Source of the DNA: Apoderus coryli
Lineage: Eukaryota; Arthropoda; Insecta; Coleoptera; Attelabidae
DNA: 64,000 nucleotides
Assembly: GCA_911728435.2 (NCBI GenBank)
Contig: OU452210.1
Location: 6,014,001-6,078,000, forward strand
Direction of reading: 5' to 3'
This document shows, piece after piece, positions 13,071 to 25,872 of the stretch (positions are counted from its first letter, which is position 1; each line of letters begins with the position of its first letter). The notes under the pieces are model-generated. The model was not told where the DNA came from and ran no database searches. It saw only the letters and a list, made by a program, of their open reading frames with translations. The position numbers and the translations under genes are program-made.

Positions 13071-14340
13071 TTGTTAATTTATTTATCTATTTCTATACGG
13101 ACAAAGTCCAATACTTCAAAAAAAAAAAAAACAAAAAAAAAACAACTACAATCAACAATAAATGTTGTAACCTAACCTATAATAGAATATTTCACAAATC
13201 CAAGTAATGAACCAATTGACAAATCGAACCTGACTAAGGACTTACTTAAATAGTCATATAGTAAATACAAAATAAGCTCTAGGCCGTTCAAGTCAGAATG
13301 TCCATTCGAAAACCGCCGCCCCCCACAAGCATATGCCGAAGTCCACACTGCAGGCATACCCAAGGTGAGGTCTCACGAGTGTTGTATATAACAATTTGAA
13401 TGTCCATATTATATTACTAAGATGCACAGAGCAGCGCCTGATAAAACCCAAAACTGCAATGCTCGCGACTTGGAACGCTCTATGTGGGCTGTATTTATAC
13501 AACAAGATAAACTCCCAAATCCTTAGCCAGAGTTTTGTTCTCCAGAACTGTTTCACCAATGAAGTAGTCATGGAGAAACGCTCCCCTAGATCGGTAGAAA
13601 TTAACAGGAAAACATTTGGCAACCTTTAATACCATGCCATTCACTTTACACCAACGTATTAAATGAATGACGTCCTCTTCTAAAAGGTAGCAATCAGTTT
13701 AACATCCAATTTTCCTATAACACTTCAGGTCATCAGCAAAGAGCATAAAGTATGAAACAATTTTTTATGTCATTAATACATAAGTTAAACAACAATGGAC
13801 CCAAGTGTGATCCCTGCGGAAATCCAGAAGAAACCACTACTATAATGTAACTCGTTCACTCTAACAACCTGTTAGTCAAATAACTCTCCAACCAACGCAC
13901 CACAGGTGTTGTCACTCCAGCATTCTCAAGTTTATAGATGAGAACCCGGTGGTTAACACAATCAAAAGCCTTGGGGAAATCAGTGTATATTGTATGAACC
14001 TGGTAACTGACTTCCAAAGCCCGAGATAAGTAATCCGTAACCTCTAACAGATTGAGCTCAGTGGATCTTCCAGCTCCAAAACCGAATTGTTCGTCGATTA
14101 TTAAAGGACGAGCAGCTGTCAGATATCCAGTGACCAGACTTTCGTAGAGCTTCGGGAGAGCACTGAGCATGTATACAGGTCTGTAGTTGGATACATCGTT
14201 TTTATTGCCGGATTTGAAAATTGGGGTGATAAAGCTAGTTTCTTATAGTTTGGGGAAATAACCCAAACTATTTAGCAATACTCTAGCGAGTTGAAAATAA
14301 TTTGGAGAGTAAGAGAGAAACAACACGTTCTATAAAATAA
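13071..14340 (-). pseudogene. Non-LTR retrotransposon reverse transcriptase relic
   Basis: On the minus strand the RT blocks follow in order: TPIFKSG-type sequence with NKNDVSNYRPV (about 14230-14170), QFGFGAGRSTELNLLE, YTDFPKAFDCVNHRVLIYKL, RWLESYLTNR, then SSGFPQGSHLGPLLFNLCIN (about 13850), the catalytic FADDLK (about 13735) after a frameshift, WCKVNGMVLKV, LGFIRR near 13460, LLYTTLVRPHLGYA, and a 3' tail near 13071-13130 rich in A/T homopolymers. Several frameshifts and stops break it, and the endonuclease domain is missing, as in a 5'-truncated copy. The SHLGPLLF block suggests a Jockey/CR1-like clade, which I cannot resolve further. Confidence 0.85.
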
Positions 14341-15030
14341 AGTATAAAAGATCTGCGAAAATTGTGTTTAACAATTAACAGGATAACTGTTATAATAATC
14401 CCTGTAATATAGTAGGTATACCCACGCTAATAAAAATTATCTGACATTTTTAGTAGTTTAACATTTTTTAGCGAATAAAATAAACTTACCTACAGGTTAA
14501 GGTAAAACCTTTTTAAAAAATTCTTTGAATACTGTTACAATTTTTCATTTTTAGACAATGCACAAAGGACACATATTGCAAATAAAGGATTGTCTTTGAA
14601 ATTAAAAAACGGTTGGGTTGGTTGGAAATCCCATTTCCCATCATGGAACTAGATAAACAGTAAACATCATAACAATGTTGATGACAATATTTTATTTTGT
14701 GATGTTCCTCAATAATAAATAATAATCTAAAATCGATCCTACTTCTGATTGCATTCCAGAATCCAATTAGGTAAGTCCCAATATATTTAATTTCAAAATA
14801 AATATAATAACATGCATGGTGCATCATACTCCAGTAATCGAAATTCACATTGTGCGTATTCTATAGATTGTCGCCATCTATAGCTTATTGACTCGAGCAC
14901 GTGTTGTTGACTCTCACCACTAGATGTCCCTAGTAATACAATATATAGAAACAATTTAGTAGAATTTTAAAATTTAGTCATTATGAACCATTAACCATTC
15001 AGGTTTACGGCGTTCTATTAAATTAAATTC
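14341..15030. other. No gene supported
   Basis: A 111-codon minus frame at 14513-14848 spans much of this stretch, but its composition is that of the surrounding AT-rich DNA and it has no recognisable motif. Nothing else is seen. Confidence 0.4.
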
Positions 15031-15325
15031 TGATAGAGATAAAATTCTTAAAAATATAACAAATCTTGATTCTGTCATCTCTTGGAATCGTTAGCTAGAT
15101 GTTCGTAAAGTAAAAACAGTAAATACTAGTAAATATACAGCCATAGCCAAGTTCTCTATCAGGGAATTTAAAATTTTTGATTTGGAGATAAAATTGTTAA
15201 AGATATAACAAATTTTGATTTTGTGTTCTCTTGAAATGGTTAGCTAGACGTTCGTAATATAAATAGGTACAGTAAATACAGCGCCATAGCCAGGATTCTC
15301 TATCGGGGACTTTAAAATTTTTGAT
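15031..15325. repeat. Two-unit tandem duplication (~147 bp)
   Basis: Units at 15031-15179 and 15180-15325 share GAGATAAAATT, AACAAAT(C/T)TTGATT, GTTAGCTAGA(T/C)GTTCGTAA, CAGTAAATA, GCCATAGCCA and TTTAAAATTTTTGATT in the same order. The copies have diverged noticeably, so the duplication is old. It abuts a DUF4817 relic. Confidence 0.8.
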
Positions 15326-15329
15326 TGAT

Positions 15330-15848
15330 TTATTTACTTATTTTGAATGTAGCTTCGTCAGTACAAAGTATGTGCGGTAAAAGATGACGATTATCCACTC
15401 ACAAAATTGTTACGCTTGGCATAGTCTCCAGTTTGAATACTCTGTACACGCTGCACATGGTACGGGTATAAGCCTTGCTCGTGAAGCGTATTGAGCACTA
15501 TTTTTTCGGGAATCCCCAACTGATTTCAAATTTTTGTGAGCTCGTCGTCGCATCTTCTTCCACTACATCTAGAACCGTTTCTATTTCTTCTAAATTCTGT
15601 TGAATGGCTCGATCGGATGTTACATTGACACTTGTAAGCGTTCCGGTGTCGCAGAGTTTGTTGAAAACTCTGTTGAAGGTCTTTCTGTTAGGTTTTTTTT
15701 CATGTGTAAATCGTTTACTATGTTCTTCAGAAGCCGCTGTAGCATTCCCATTACACAAACCATACATAAAAACCATATTGGCGTATTCGAGATATGAATA
15801 AATGTGAAAATGATACAAATCCGAAAGTTCCCCTTCGACCTTTCCCAT
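15330..15848 (-). pseudogene. Relic of DUF4817-type transposase, N-terminal half
   Basis: The minus frame from 15848 contains the DUF4817 helix-turn-helix signature: EYANMVFMYGLCNGNATAAS, then SKRFTHEKKPNRKTFNRVF and DTGTLTSVNV. After a frameshift at about 15500 the frame continues as IVLNTLHEQGLYPYHVQRV with QTGDYAKRNNF, and in another frame as ILCTDEATFK near 15345, which matches the block holding the first catalytic Asp. The rest of the catalytic domain is absent. This is the N-terminal complement of the part seen in the 1.1-kb relic, but the two differ enough to be separate subfamilies. Confidence 0.8.
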
Positions 15849-16151
15849 ATCTTATAGGCATGTTTCTTATACTTGCGTTCAAAGAACTTATTACCTAAAC
15901 AAAATTTACACCAAGCACGTTAATTTGAATTGTATTGGTTTGACATATTTCCGATGTTGCAGATAGCATTGCATTTGCCTATTTTGAAACTCTGAATGCT
16001 CGATATAAGCACACAATATAACAGCGCTTATCAGACATCTTAAGTTCCGAACAGCATATTTCCAAAATACTCTCCGATGCCCTCACTGATATTCTTGGTG
16101 CAAGAAATTAAATATAGTCTCACAAAAATGGAGACTCTGCCGCCTCTAAAA
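15849..16151. other. Spacer, nothing seen
   Basis: No domain, repeat or splice-bounded frame was identified between the DUF4817 relic and the tandem array. Confidence 0.4.
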
Positions 16152-17092
16152 GAACGCGAAAAATAACTAATTAACTTATATTTACTAAGTTTCAGTGCTT
16201 CAATTTCATTGCACTTTCTGATAGGCAGACTGGATACTGCTGCTGCATCAGCAATAAGTCAAGTTCAACAGTTTTTGAACGCATACTTCTGATCTTAAAA
16301 TAGAAAGCACGAATTCGATTCACTTCAGATATCTCATCACGCTCACTCAATTTATTGGGCTGGTTTTGTACTTTCAATATATTATGTTTATTTATTTTGA
16401 GGGTATCACAGAAAAAACTTGTTCTTACCTTGCAAGAGATATTAATTAGCAATATGCCGTGCAAAACTGAACTGAAACGAACGTGAAAAATAACTCATTA
16501 ACTTATATTTACTAAGTTTCAGTGCTTCAATTTCATTGGACTTTCGGACAGGCAGACAACATCTGGATGCTGTTGCTGCATCAGCAATAAGTCAAGTTCA
16601 ACAGTTTTTGAACGCATACTTCTGATATTAAGATAGAAAACACGAATTCGATTCACTTCAGATATTTCATCACGCACACTCAATTTATTGGGCTGGTTTT
16701 GTACTACTAGGTATCACAGAAAAAACTTGTTCTTACCTTGCAAGAGATTTTAATTAGCAATATGCCGTGCAAAACTGAACTGAAAAGAACGTGAAAAATA
16801 ACTAATTAACTTATATTTACTAAGTTTCATTGCTTCAATTTCATTACACTTTCTGACAGGCAGACAACATCTGGATACTGTTGCTGCATCAGCAATAAGT
16901 CCAGTTCAACAGTTTTTGAACGCATACTTCTGACATTAAGATAGAAAACACGAATTCGATTCACTTCAGATGACTCAATTTATTGAGCTGGTTTTGTACT
17001 TTCAATATAGGTATTTATTTTGTAGGTATCACAAAAAAAATTGTTCTTACCTTGCAAGAGATTTTAATTAGCAATATGCCGTGCAAAACTGA
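16152..17092 (-). repeat. Three-unit tandem array of a LINE 5' fragment
   Basis: Direct units at 16152-16478, 16479-16786 and 16787-17092 share boundaries at GAAC(G)(C/T)GAAAAATAACT and end in GCCGTGCAAAACTGA. The minus strand of unit 1 reads VNRIRAFYFKIRSMRSKTVE then LDLLLMQQQYPVCLSES, resembling the first motif (NVRGLRTK...LTE) of non-LTR endonuclease ORFs. Units 2 and 3 carry indels. Each unit also keeps a minus-strand TTGCAAGGTAAGAAC string that looks like a splice donor. An array of LINE 5' monomers, or local duplication of a truncated LINE, are both possible. Confidence 0.7.
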
Positions 17093-19939
17093 CATAATAA
17101 TATAAATAATATATTTCAAGCTACCAATTTTACAGAACATGAAAAACTGCCCTGGTTACCCTAGTTCTGTAATACATATAAACATATCATTGAAAAAAAA
17201 GACTGATGGTACAACAATTCATGAATTAGGTACGTGGAATTTTTTTGAATTTCAAGTGCAGTAGCGTATATGGTAAGGTAAAATAGATAACTAATGCAGA
17301 TTTCCTAAGTTGTTGGTGCGTAATGTTTTAAATTAATAATATATTGTTCTTAGTTTTTATCAACAAATGCCAAAAAGTTCAGCTAGGGCATCTTAAAAAT
17401 ATTTTCAAAGAGACCTTATGGAATTTTTCAGCGCAACACCGGAAAAATATACAAGTTATAGAAATACTTTTATTATCTAACTATGAAATCAATATAAACT
17501 TCAGGCAGAATCTTTGGATTGAAATTAAAATGAATGTTTAAAGTGCTACAAGATTCGAAATAATTATAATAAATATATATAGTCAATATAATTAATAATT
17601 GTGTTCTTATTCCATACTTTTAAAGTAATGTAGAAAATCTCTAAGTAAAATTCACTTAATTTAAACTGCAGTAGGTAACTATATTTTGAGTCTGAATCCA
17701 ATAATGTAATTGATCAATATTCATCTCAATGGGTGCTGGTGGATCAGGTTCTTCATTCATTCCATACAATATGATTTAGGTTAAATTTTTAAATTAAAAC
17801 AGTACACGGCTGTCTTACAGTAGCAACAGTGATGATGATTGCATTAGTATTATCTACACGCATGCCGTAGGCAAAAATCGCGAACCGTCTTTTTTCAGAT
17901 AGTAATCACATGTTCTATAGAGTTTCACGTTCAAATAAGATATCTGTTATATATTTATTCCCCTTCATTTGATGGTCGAATAAGTGGAATAAAGAAATAA
18001 TCTCGTAGAGGGTAACTATTGTCAGTTTTAATATATACTCTTATCTCTTATGATTTTATATATCTACATATGAAATCCTGCGATATAATTCCTAAAACTA
18101 GAGTTTGCGAACTCTCTCTAAAAACAGAAAAGCCTTTTTGGGAAATATCAAAATTATTATTGTAGACGTGAGGAATATGAAGTGTTAAATTATGAAGAAC
18201 GTGTATTTTTGGTCTGTAAACTCCGATTACGCAGCAATAGTTTAAAGTTTTTCTTTTCCGTGTCAAACATTTTCCGCTATTCAGTGATATTTCTGTCATT
18301 AGCTAGTGTCGCACGGGTACATGTTGGCATTAGAACTACCGGTTTGCGTGGCCCTAGGTACATTGATATCTACGTATATACATATATTTTATACCGAAAA
18401 GAAATAGGAAATTACATTTCCCTTTTGAGGTTCGTACTATTGCGCTGTAAATTTACATTCTGTTTAAATATACGAATAATTAAATTTGGAAACGGTAGGT
18501 ATACGCTGTTAATTAAAGCGGAGATGATTAAGGGAAATAATTGCAAGAAAGTAAAAGGGTAGGTAGATAATTATTCTTTAAATGCTTTGCTTAACTATAC
18601 AATAAAAACAGAAACAGTTTGATGTCTTTAATAGAACCATTTACCCCTTCATTATTTGCTTGAGCTGTTACTTTAGTAAATGTGAATATTGAATTTTGTA
18701 ACTTGAATTCACATAAAAATAGTTTTAAACTTCACTGTAATAAAAAATGCCACAAAAAAATCCGCCGCCTTTTTAAGCTTCATATGTCCCGCCAAATATT
18801 ACCTACCTATTTCAATGGCAACACTAAGATAAGATGTTGTCACTCCCTTAATTAGTACCCGATAAATAGATTAGATTGTTTTCAGGACAGAAGAATAATT
18901 GTATCTGGACTACATTAAAAAGCAAAGTACCCAATATAATAATGGACTATTTTTTATTTTATTGTGCATTAAGATTTATCTTTCCTCATTTGAGGAACAT
19001 AATAAGTATCAACTAGAATATTATATAACACTTTAAAAATATTTTAAATTAGCTATGTTTTAAAAAAATTAGAACTTATAATTATTTTTTTCCGCGTCTT
19101 GATAATTGTTAAATTTGATACTATAGGCGACATGTTAATTGCTCGTACAATTTTGATTTCAATTGATAATAGTGAACCCCGTCTTTCTTGTTCCAAAGTA
19201 TTTCTAAGTAGGTTTTGATTTAATTAATTTTAGAAATAGAAATTAATCTTTGTGTTATGGCAACGGAAATATAAGTGCATCTAAGATATAAGTCTTCTTA
19301 TTTTTAATGACAGGTCTACTTTAAAGTGGGTATTTTTTTTCCTGTACACGAAGTAACCAGAAACATTTTCAATTATATCGTACAATTTTTGAATTACCTT
19401 AAAATAGATTCATTATCAAGTTGTGAGTAGCAACACAGGCATATACTTAGTAACAATTTTTGATATTTCAATTATATATCCCACTCAAATTTGCAGCCCA
19501 TCTTATCCATAACCTCGACAGTTTTCCAAAGGTAAATACTTACTTCTCTCAATACCCTTAAAATTGACTCTCAAATCGACAAATCCTAACAATGATTTTT
19601 TTTAAGAATACTTTTGCTGTATCAAGCACATTTATTATACCTAGATACAAATATTGCTGTATTTAAAGAATCTGGAGCATATATCTTCAAGCCAAAATCA
19701 GCGTAAATTCAATAATACGCTTTAAAATTTGCCTCCATATATTACCTTCCTGTAAAATTTTTGACTGAAGTTCGTCGTTAATTGTTTCATTTCTTCTCCA
19801 TCAGTCACAAACTGTACAATACTCATCACTTTGCTTTTGCTCATTAAATACCATGAGCTATAGATATGAAGCTATGGCTGAACTGAAACTCGCCCAATCA
19901 AAAATAAAGGCGCTTATTATAATATTATCTACTATATTT
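17093..19939. other. Intergenic, no gene supported
   Basis: The longest frames (126 codons + at 18182-18562; 83 codons - at 18048-18299) overlap on opposite strands and have no motif. No repeat or RNA gene is recognised. Confidence 0.4.
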
Positions 19940-20135
19940 TACTTCCCCGCATAGGGAGAGTATTGTGAACGCACTAAAAAAAAATTGAGATAAAGACGGA
20001 TATAACCACTTTGAAGTTCCCTGAGACGATTAAGACCATTTCCAGATGGAACTCTGTCTGGCTGTGTGTATGAATGTCTATATGTATGTATACGATAGCG
20101 CCCAAACGCTTTAACCAATTGAGCTAAATTTTAGT
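19940..20135 (+). repeat. Dispersed repeat A, copy 1
   Basis: Shares with 27020-27200 the order GGGA(G/A)AGTATTGTGAACG, GATAAAGACG, TTTGAAGTTCC(C/T)TGAGACG, ATTTCCAGATGGAA and GATAGCGCCCAAAC. Noncoding. It is followed by an (AAT)n run near 20140. Confidence 0.8.
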
Positions 20136-20813
20136 ATAATAATAATAATATTTATTAGACATTAATTTATATATAAACATATACATTGGCACGTCAAGTA
20201 TGAAAATTCTATAATAAACAAATAATAAAAAAGAATCAATTTGAACTTTTTTGATTTAATAGATCACAACCCACTTTTTTGACATTGGAGTATTAAAAAA
20301 TGTTTTATTTTAGAAAGCTTCTTATGTTTTTTTTTTTGTCACACTATACTAATTAAATAAAAGAAAAACCTTTAGTATTAAACAATTAGACTCGAATCCT
20401 ATTATGCCGGTTGCAAATTTCTAGTCATTCAATACTAAATCACATTAAAAACTTAAATTTTGACTTATCTAAAGAGACAAAAATTAAAACGGGTCAACGC
20501 AGGTAGAATATCATTATCACAACGCTTACATCCCATGACCTCTATATAGGGCTCAGGTCTTGCAAAATAAAGGCGTAAATTTCTCCATTATAATGTTTAT
20601 TGTCATTAGAATCTACTTTAATCACCAAAAATTACAAGCAAGCAAGGCAAGGCGAGCATCAAAAGCTGGGGAATTTTTATGTATGCCCAAAATGGGATAG
20701 GGATATTATATATTATATGCCGCTTGTGATAGATAAAGATTAAAACGCAATACCTACATGTGCAATACTTTTCAAACATTTGCCAAAACGCCAATATTTT
20801 AATTATACTGGAA
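20136..20813. other. No gene supported
   Basis: AT-rich. A 72-codon minus frame at 20618-20836 has no recognisable feature. Confidence 0.4.
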
Positions 20814-20870
20814 TACTGTTGTATTTCGGTTCGCAATCCAAAAATACATGCAATTTAAAAATCACACACT
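20814..20870 (+). repeat. LTR-like fragment related to 59623
   Basis: TACTGTTGTATTTCGGTTCG followed by CAATCCAAAAATACAT parallels the start of the putative LTR at 59623 (TGTTACGTATTTGGGGTTCG, then CAAATCCAAAAATACAT), and both continue with a similar CAC.CTTAAA/AACTACATACTG-type stretch. Only the 5' end is recognisable. Confidence 0.5.
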
Positions 20871-21128
20871 GAATGCTATCGATTTAAATAATACAGCTAT
20901 TATTACTCGGTTTAACGATACTTTGTACGACTGTCAAAATTCCCGCGGCTAAGCAATCACATACAAACCCTCAATTAAACGTGAATCAATCTTTTGCTTT
21001 TTTTTCGGAGGTGTAGAAATGCAAAGTGGTTTGTAATTTATTTATTCAAAATAATAATATTTGATATTGATATATTTAATTTAATCACTGGAGGAAACGT
21101 GGAACACGCCAACTCGTTGTTACGATAC

Positions 21129-21179
21129 ATATTGCATATATTATGTAGAATAATAGCTTCTACATAATATATGCAATAT
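21129..21179. repeat. Perfect 22-bp hairpin
   Basis: The arms ATATTGCATATATTATGTAG+AA (21129-21150) and their exact reverse complement (21158-21179) are separated by 7 nt (TAATAGC). It is A/T-rich; it may be a palindrome remnant or a small-RNA-like hairpin. Confidence 0.85.
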
Positions 21180-23385
21180 TCGGTTCATTTCAGTCTAAAA
21201 AAAAGTTTGCATTCCATTCAGTCTAGTAATTCGTAAACACGATTACTAGAAAGCGAAGCGGCTCAACGTAATCACCCAAATCTGGTGCAAAAATACTCAC
21301 GACTTGGCGAGCAACTGATACGATTCTAGAACACAAGTGGCGTAATGAGTATACGAAAATGAAAAAAAAATCATATTTGTGAAACTAAATGGAGAAATTA
21401 AATAATTGTTCTTTTGAACATAAAAACAAATTGTGATACATAGTTAATGTGAACTCTAAGCAAAAAGTCAGTGATGAATGTAGTGAGGTATAGTGGATTT
21501 GAGAAGGGTCCAAAATGTAGATATCTATATAGATAAAATTAAACAATAGTTTAAAACAAAATATATCAATTTCTAAGATTTGGTCAGAAAGATATCTGAT
21601 ATAAAAGTGGGGTTGGGTTGGGTTGGGTTAATTTGTTCGCACCAAAAAATGAGTTAAAGTTTAAAAACATTTTGTATTATAACAAACAATAGTGTTGAAG
21701 AGGTGTTTGTGAAGGGCTAAAATATAAGAGATGTGTCAAAATCAAAATATAATAATAATATCATTTTCCAAATGAAACTGGACCGAACACAACTTCCAAA
21801 AATATTAGTTTGTATATAGTGCCCGTGGATGATTTAGAATGCGTCTTTACTGACTGAAAATAAAAGGAAAAATTTCTATATGGAAAGCCCCGGAGACGCC
21901 AGATAACTTTTATGGTTGATGGATGATATTATGATAAATAAGTAATTTCCTAGGAGATATTTTACATTTATTGTATAATACGTAATCAGAATTTTAAAAG
22001 AATGAACAAATGGAAATGTATAGCAGTCGTTATTTTGAAGTTCAATAAAATTAGAAATATATTTGATAATGGGAAAGTACGGCAAGGCTGAATTTCTTCA
22101 TAATAAATGCATGTTATATTCATAATAAAATTTTAAATGGATGACATCAATTTAAATTCCACAGAGAATGTGACAATTTATAAAACAAATTTGTTTTTTT
22201 TAGAATAATATATATAATAATCTTTATTTACCATATATGCTATTTTACATTGATGTATAAACAAAACAAAAAAAAAATATCATTACATTTGTCCAAGCTA
22301 AAGCAATTCCTGAAATTCCCATTTTTTTTAATTTAAATAGAAGTTTGCTACCTGAAATAAGAATCATTCTGGTCCGAAGCAGCAAGCGTAGGTACAATGA
22401 TATTCCTAAAACTTTACATTTGAAGACAACATAGGTTGGAAAATGCGTTTTATGTCGTCTTAACTTCTGATGTTTAATGTTTTGTTGAATTAGGTACTTT
22501 TTTTCAACTTTGTATTTAACTGTAAAAAACAAAAAATGTAATTTAATTTAAATAAAAAAAAAAGTTTTTCAATGCGCCTCAAGACAGGATCTAGGCGACA
22601 AAGCATTTAATTTTTTTTTTAATTTATCTTCAAATCCTTCAGACTTAGAAATGATAATGAGAACTTCCTTTCTAACGTGCAACACGACGCATTTTCGTTT
22701 ATATTTCTTTGAGTAAAAGTTGAGGGGATTTTCACCACACGGAACTTTGTGTTATGTTAAAAATATTCCGTTGTTAGTCCGTACTCATCAAGTAGGTAAT
22801 GGTAGAAACAACAAGTTCAAATAGGTATGAAAATATACTTAATTAACGTATTTAAAGCATATTTAAGAATATTATCCAATCCTAAACTTGAAAGAATTTG
22901 TAATCTTAAAGTAGTACGTATAAATTCAGGGAAATGCTTAACTTTAACAATATAAATAGAAAAAACTATGAAAATACTAATAGCAAAGATTAATCTACAC
23001 AATAGATAGTCAGCGTATATGGGAAAGAAAACAAAAATTGAAACTGTCTCGACACGAGCTACATCTATTAGAAAAACATGTAACCATGGAAATTATGGAA
23101 ATTGTAGATGGTGTTATATGTATTGTGTTGAAATAAAATAATCATATGGGCAATGTTAGACAAGGACGAGTATACTTTCCCCTACGAGGTGGGAGTTTGT
23201 TTTTATATTATAGGTATCATATATGTACTACTGTGCAGCAGTGTTTTTTGTCGGTTAATATAAAATTATATGGTATACGTACACCTATCTACGCAAAGAT
23301 TAATGTGTATGGACGAAAATAAAAGAAATTACTATAATAGTATAAATATACAGGGCTGGTTCATTAAATGTTTTAGACAATAATT
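21180..23385. other. Intergenic, no gene supported
   Basis: Several short frames (for example 21876-22085 and 22245-22532, both minus) have A/T-driven composition and no motif. No mobile element was recognised. Confidence 0.4.
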
Positions 23386-23421
23386 TTAAATGACTAAAAT
23401 AATATTATTTTAGTCATTTAA
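23386..23421. repeat. Perfect 36-bp palindrome
   Basis: The left half TTAAATGACTAAAATAAT is followed immediately by its reverse complement. It lies about 35 bp after a transposon-end-like ACAGGGCTGGTTC string (23350), suggesting a truncated inverted-repeat element. Confidence 0.8.
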
Positions 23422-24680
23422 TTTTAAATTTCGGATATAAGGATGCATCAAAAAGTTATATTTAAATTAACGAAATTTGGCGTTATAGATAGGACTTCCG
23501 CTTATTATCTGATTCAGTTTTAAGGATCAAACTCAAACAGCAGATTCAACTTGTTAACATTATGAAAAAATAAATCTCAGACTCATACAGGCGTGAAATG
23601 CTACCCTAACTTTTTTATGCACATTTTTTGCGTGTGTTTCAATTCGGAGATGTAAAATCTAACAAATTATATACGTAATAAATGTATCCTTCTGTGATAT
23701 TGATAGAAAGTCATCGTTATCGCGTATTATCGATTTTAAGAAATGTTAATATTAAAAAGGCTGTGCTTTTTACAAGTTGCTGAAGTAAATAAGGTTTGAA
23801 ATTTCCAGCATGACAATAATTATTTAAAAAAATACGGTTTCGAAATGCAGGATGTAAAAAATTAGAATTTTTAATCTGTTTTTAATGAAAATTTAAATCT
23901 ATTGAGAAACATGGTTCAGGGTTTTTGTGAAATGTATTTTACTCCAAAGATTCTACTCATCGATTATAACCGAATTAATTTACTCAAAAATATCTATACT
24001 AGTAAAATAACACAATTATCACAATTAGGTTCAAATTCTGCAACGCCGAATTGAAAAAAAACTTACAGTCTCCCTAATATTGGTTTTTGTGCAATGATCA
24101 TAAAACTTTAAAAAAATAACGATTTATGTAGATTGTATTGTTAACACGTTTCGTAAAAAGCTTTAAAAACCCACCAACAGGGTGTTAAAAGTATCACGAC
24201 AATAACTTTTTTCATGTTTTAACAAGTACAATCGTCTGCTTCAGATTGATCCTTAAAAACTGAATAACAGTTTCTCTATATAAAAAAATAAAACTCGTAA
24301 ATATCATCCCCAAACATTTAATTTGAATACAATTACATAACACCATATTTGAAAGTAAATAAAAAAAAACAGCATTACCTAGTTTAACAGATTTGCAAAT
24401 TGCAAATCAAAGTATCTATGTATACAGGGTGTTGCATAAGTACTTGTACAAACTTTAAAGGGTGATTCTTTGACTAATTTTAAGATACAAATTTCATATG
24501 TACATTCAAAGTTCAAAAATAATATTATATTTAGGATTATATGCTTGTTCAATAGCATCGCAATTTGGTGCAATTCGGGATACAGGTGTATTGATGACAC
24601 CAGAGCTGTCAAAAGAACTAATAAAAAATACGAAAAATAACAAAATACAAATATCATTCAAAAGACAACAATGCACATAA
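23422..24680. other. Intergenic; one transposon-end-like string
   Basis: ACAGGGTGTTGCATAAGTAC at about 24424 resembles the outer end of Tc1/mariner-like elements, but no partner TIR or transposase was found nearby. Otherwise nothing. Confidence 0.35.
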
Positions 24681-24754
24681 TAGTCGGTACCAAGCCAAAT
24701 AGGTAGTAGGTAAATATAGATTTATTTTGTTTCGAGCTTGGGCTTGGCACCGAC
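24681..24754. repeat. Stem-loop with 15-bp arms
   Basis: AGTCGGTACCAAGCC (24681-24695) faces GGCTTGGCACCGACT (24740-24754), complementary at all but one position, with a 44-nt loop. GC content is well above the flanks. Function unknown. Confidence 0.7.
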
Positions 24755-25872
24755 TTATTGTAATCAAAACTACCCACCAAACGGATACATTTAATTTTAC
24801 GCAGACATCTAGTGTGAGCAGGCAATATGCCCGGTGAGAGAAAGTTGATAGACGATGGCCGGACGAGAAGTAACAACTGATTATATCCTATTGCCAACAC
24901 AAGTATTTTTTTTACTGGCACATTGGAAAAAAAAATTTAAAAAATGTTTCGTTTACGCAACGTTGGGGATTAATGGGTTAAGTACTAAGTGTCAGTTATC
25001 AGTTATAATTTTTTATTTTCCAAGAAAGCGAAACGAGATATTTAAAACGGCATTGCGCCGCCCTCATGTATACCTCCGGGGGCGGCATCGAAAATCGCTA
25101 CACGTCACAAACTTGTAAATGCTTAGAACTACCCCTATGTCAAATTTCTATTTTCTATCTTTTTTGTTTGATACCCAAAGCCCTATTCCTACCGAACTTA
25201 TTATTTACCCGAAGAAACATTAAAAAGAAGTAAAATTTAAGTACCTAAACCTATAAAGTGGAACTTATACCTGAATTTATAACCCATTTTCTGCATCGAT
25301 CTTCTTCTTTAGGAAATCGAAAGAAATGTACCTCTCGATTGTTTCTGTAACTGTTGTTACAATTTCGAAAAGCACATTGGTTACGACTTAATTTCGAATT
25401 GTTTCTTTCCATTTTCACAAAACACAAAAATTATTTAGTCACTAACTAGGAAGTTTCTCAAATAAAAAAAAAACACAACACAAAATAATATAATTAGTCT
25501 AAAATTAGAAAAACACAAAATAAGTTAAAAAATATTCACAAAAAAAATAACTACGCAGCCAAAGATTAAATTTAATTTAATATATTAGGTAATTCTCTTC
25601 AAAACAAAATCAGTAGGTATGAAAACAACCATAATATGTATACCTAATATAATATAGGTAGCACTGATAATTTTTTTATTATAGGTATTATAAGATCTAC
25701 AACAATCTTGTTACATCTTTGCCACATTGTCTACGTGAAATATTTAAAATATATGTAATAAATTGAAAAAGTATCTAGTCAATTCTTAAGTGGAGTTATA
25801 ATTTTGACAAAGAATAATGTACATTAATACCTACTTGATTTCGGTATTGGTATAAAAGTCTAATATCCACGA
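24755..25872. other. Intergenic, no gene supported
   Basis: Opposite-strand frames at 24658-24921 and 24855-25118 lie in a modestly GC-richer patch, but neither shows a motif. Confidence 0.4.

Noticed and set aside
14513..14848. 111-codon minus ORF
   Set aside because: Low-complexity composition and no motif; lies between mobile-element relics.
18182..18562. 126-codon + ORF
   Set aside because: Overlaps an 83-codon minus ORF, has no motif, and an AT-driven Ile/Tyr/Phe composition; most likely chance.
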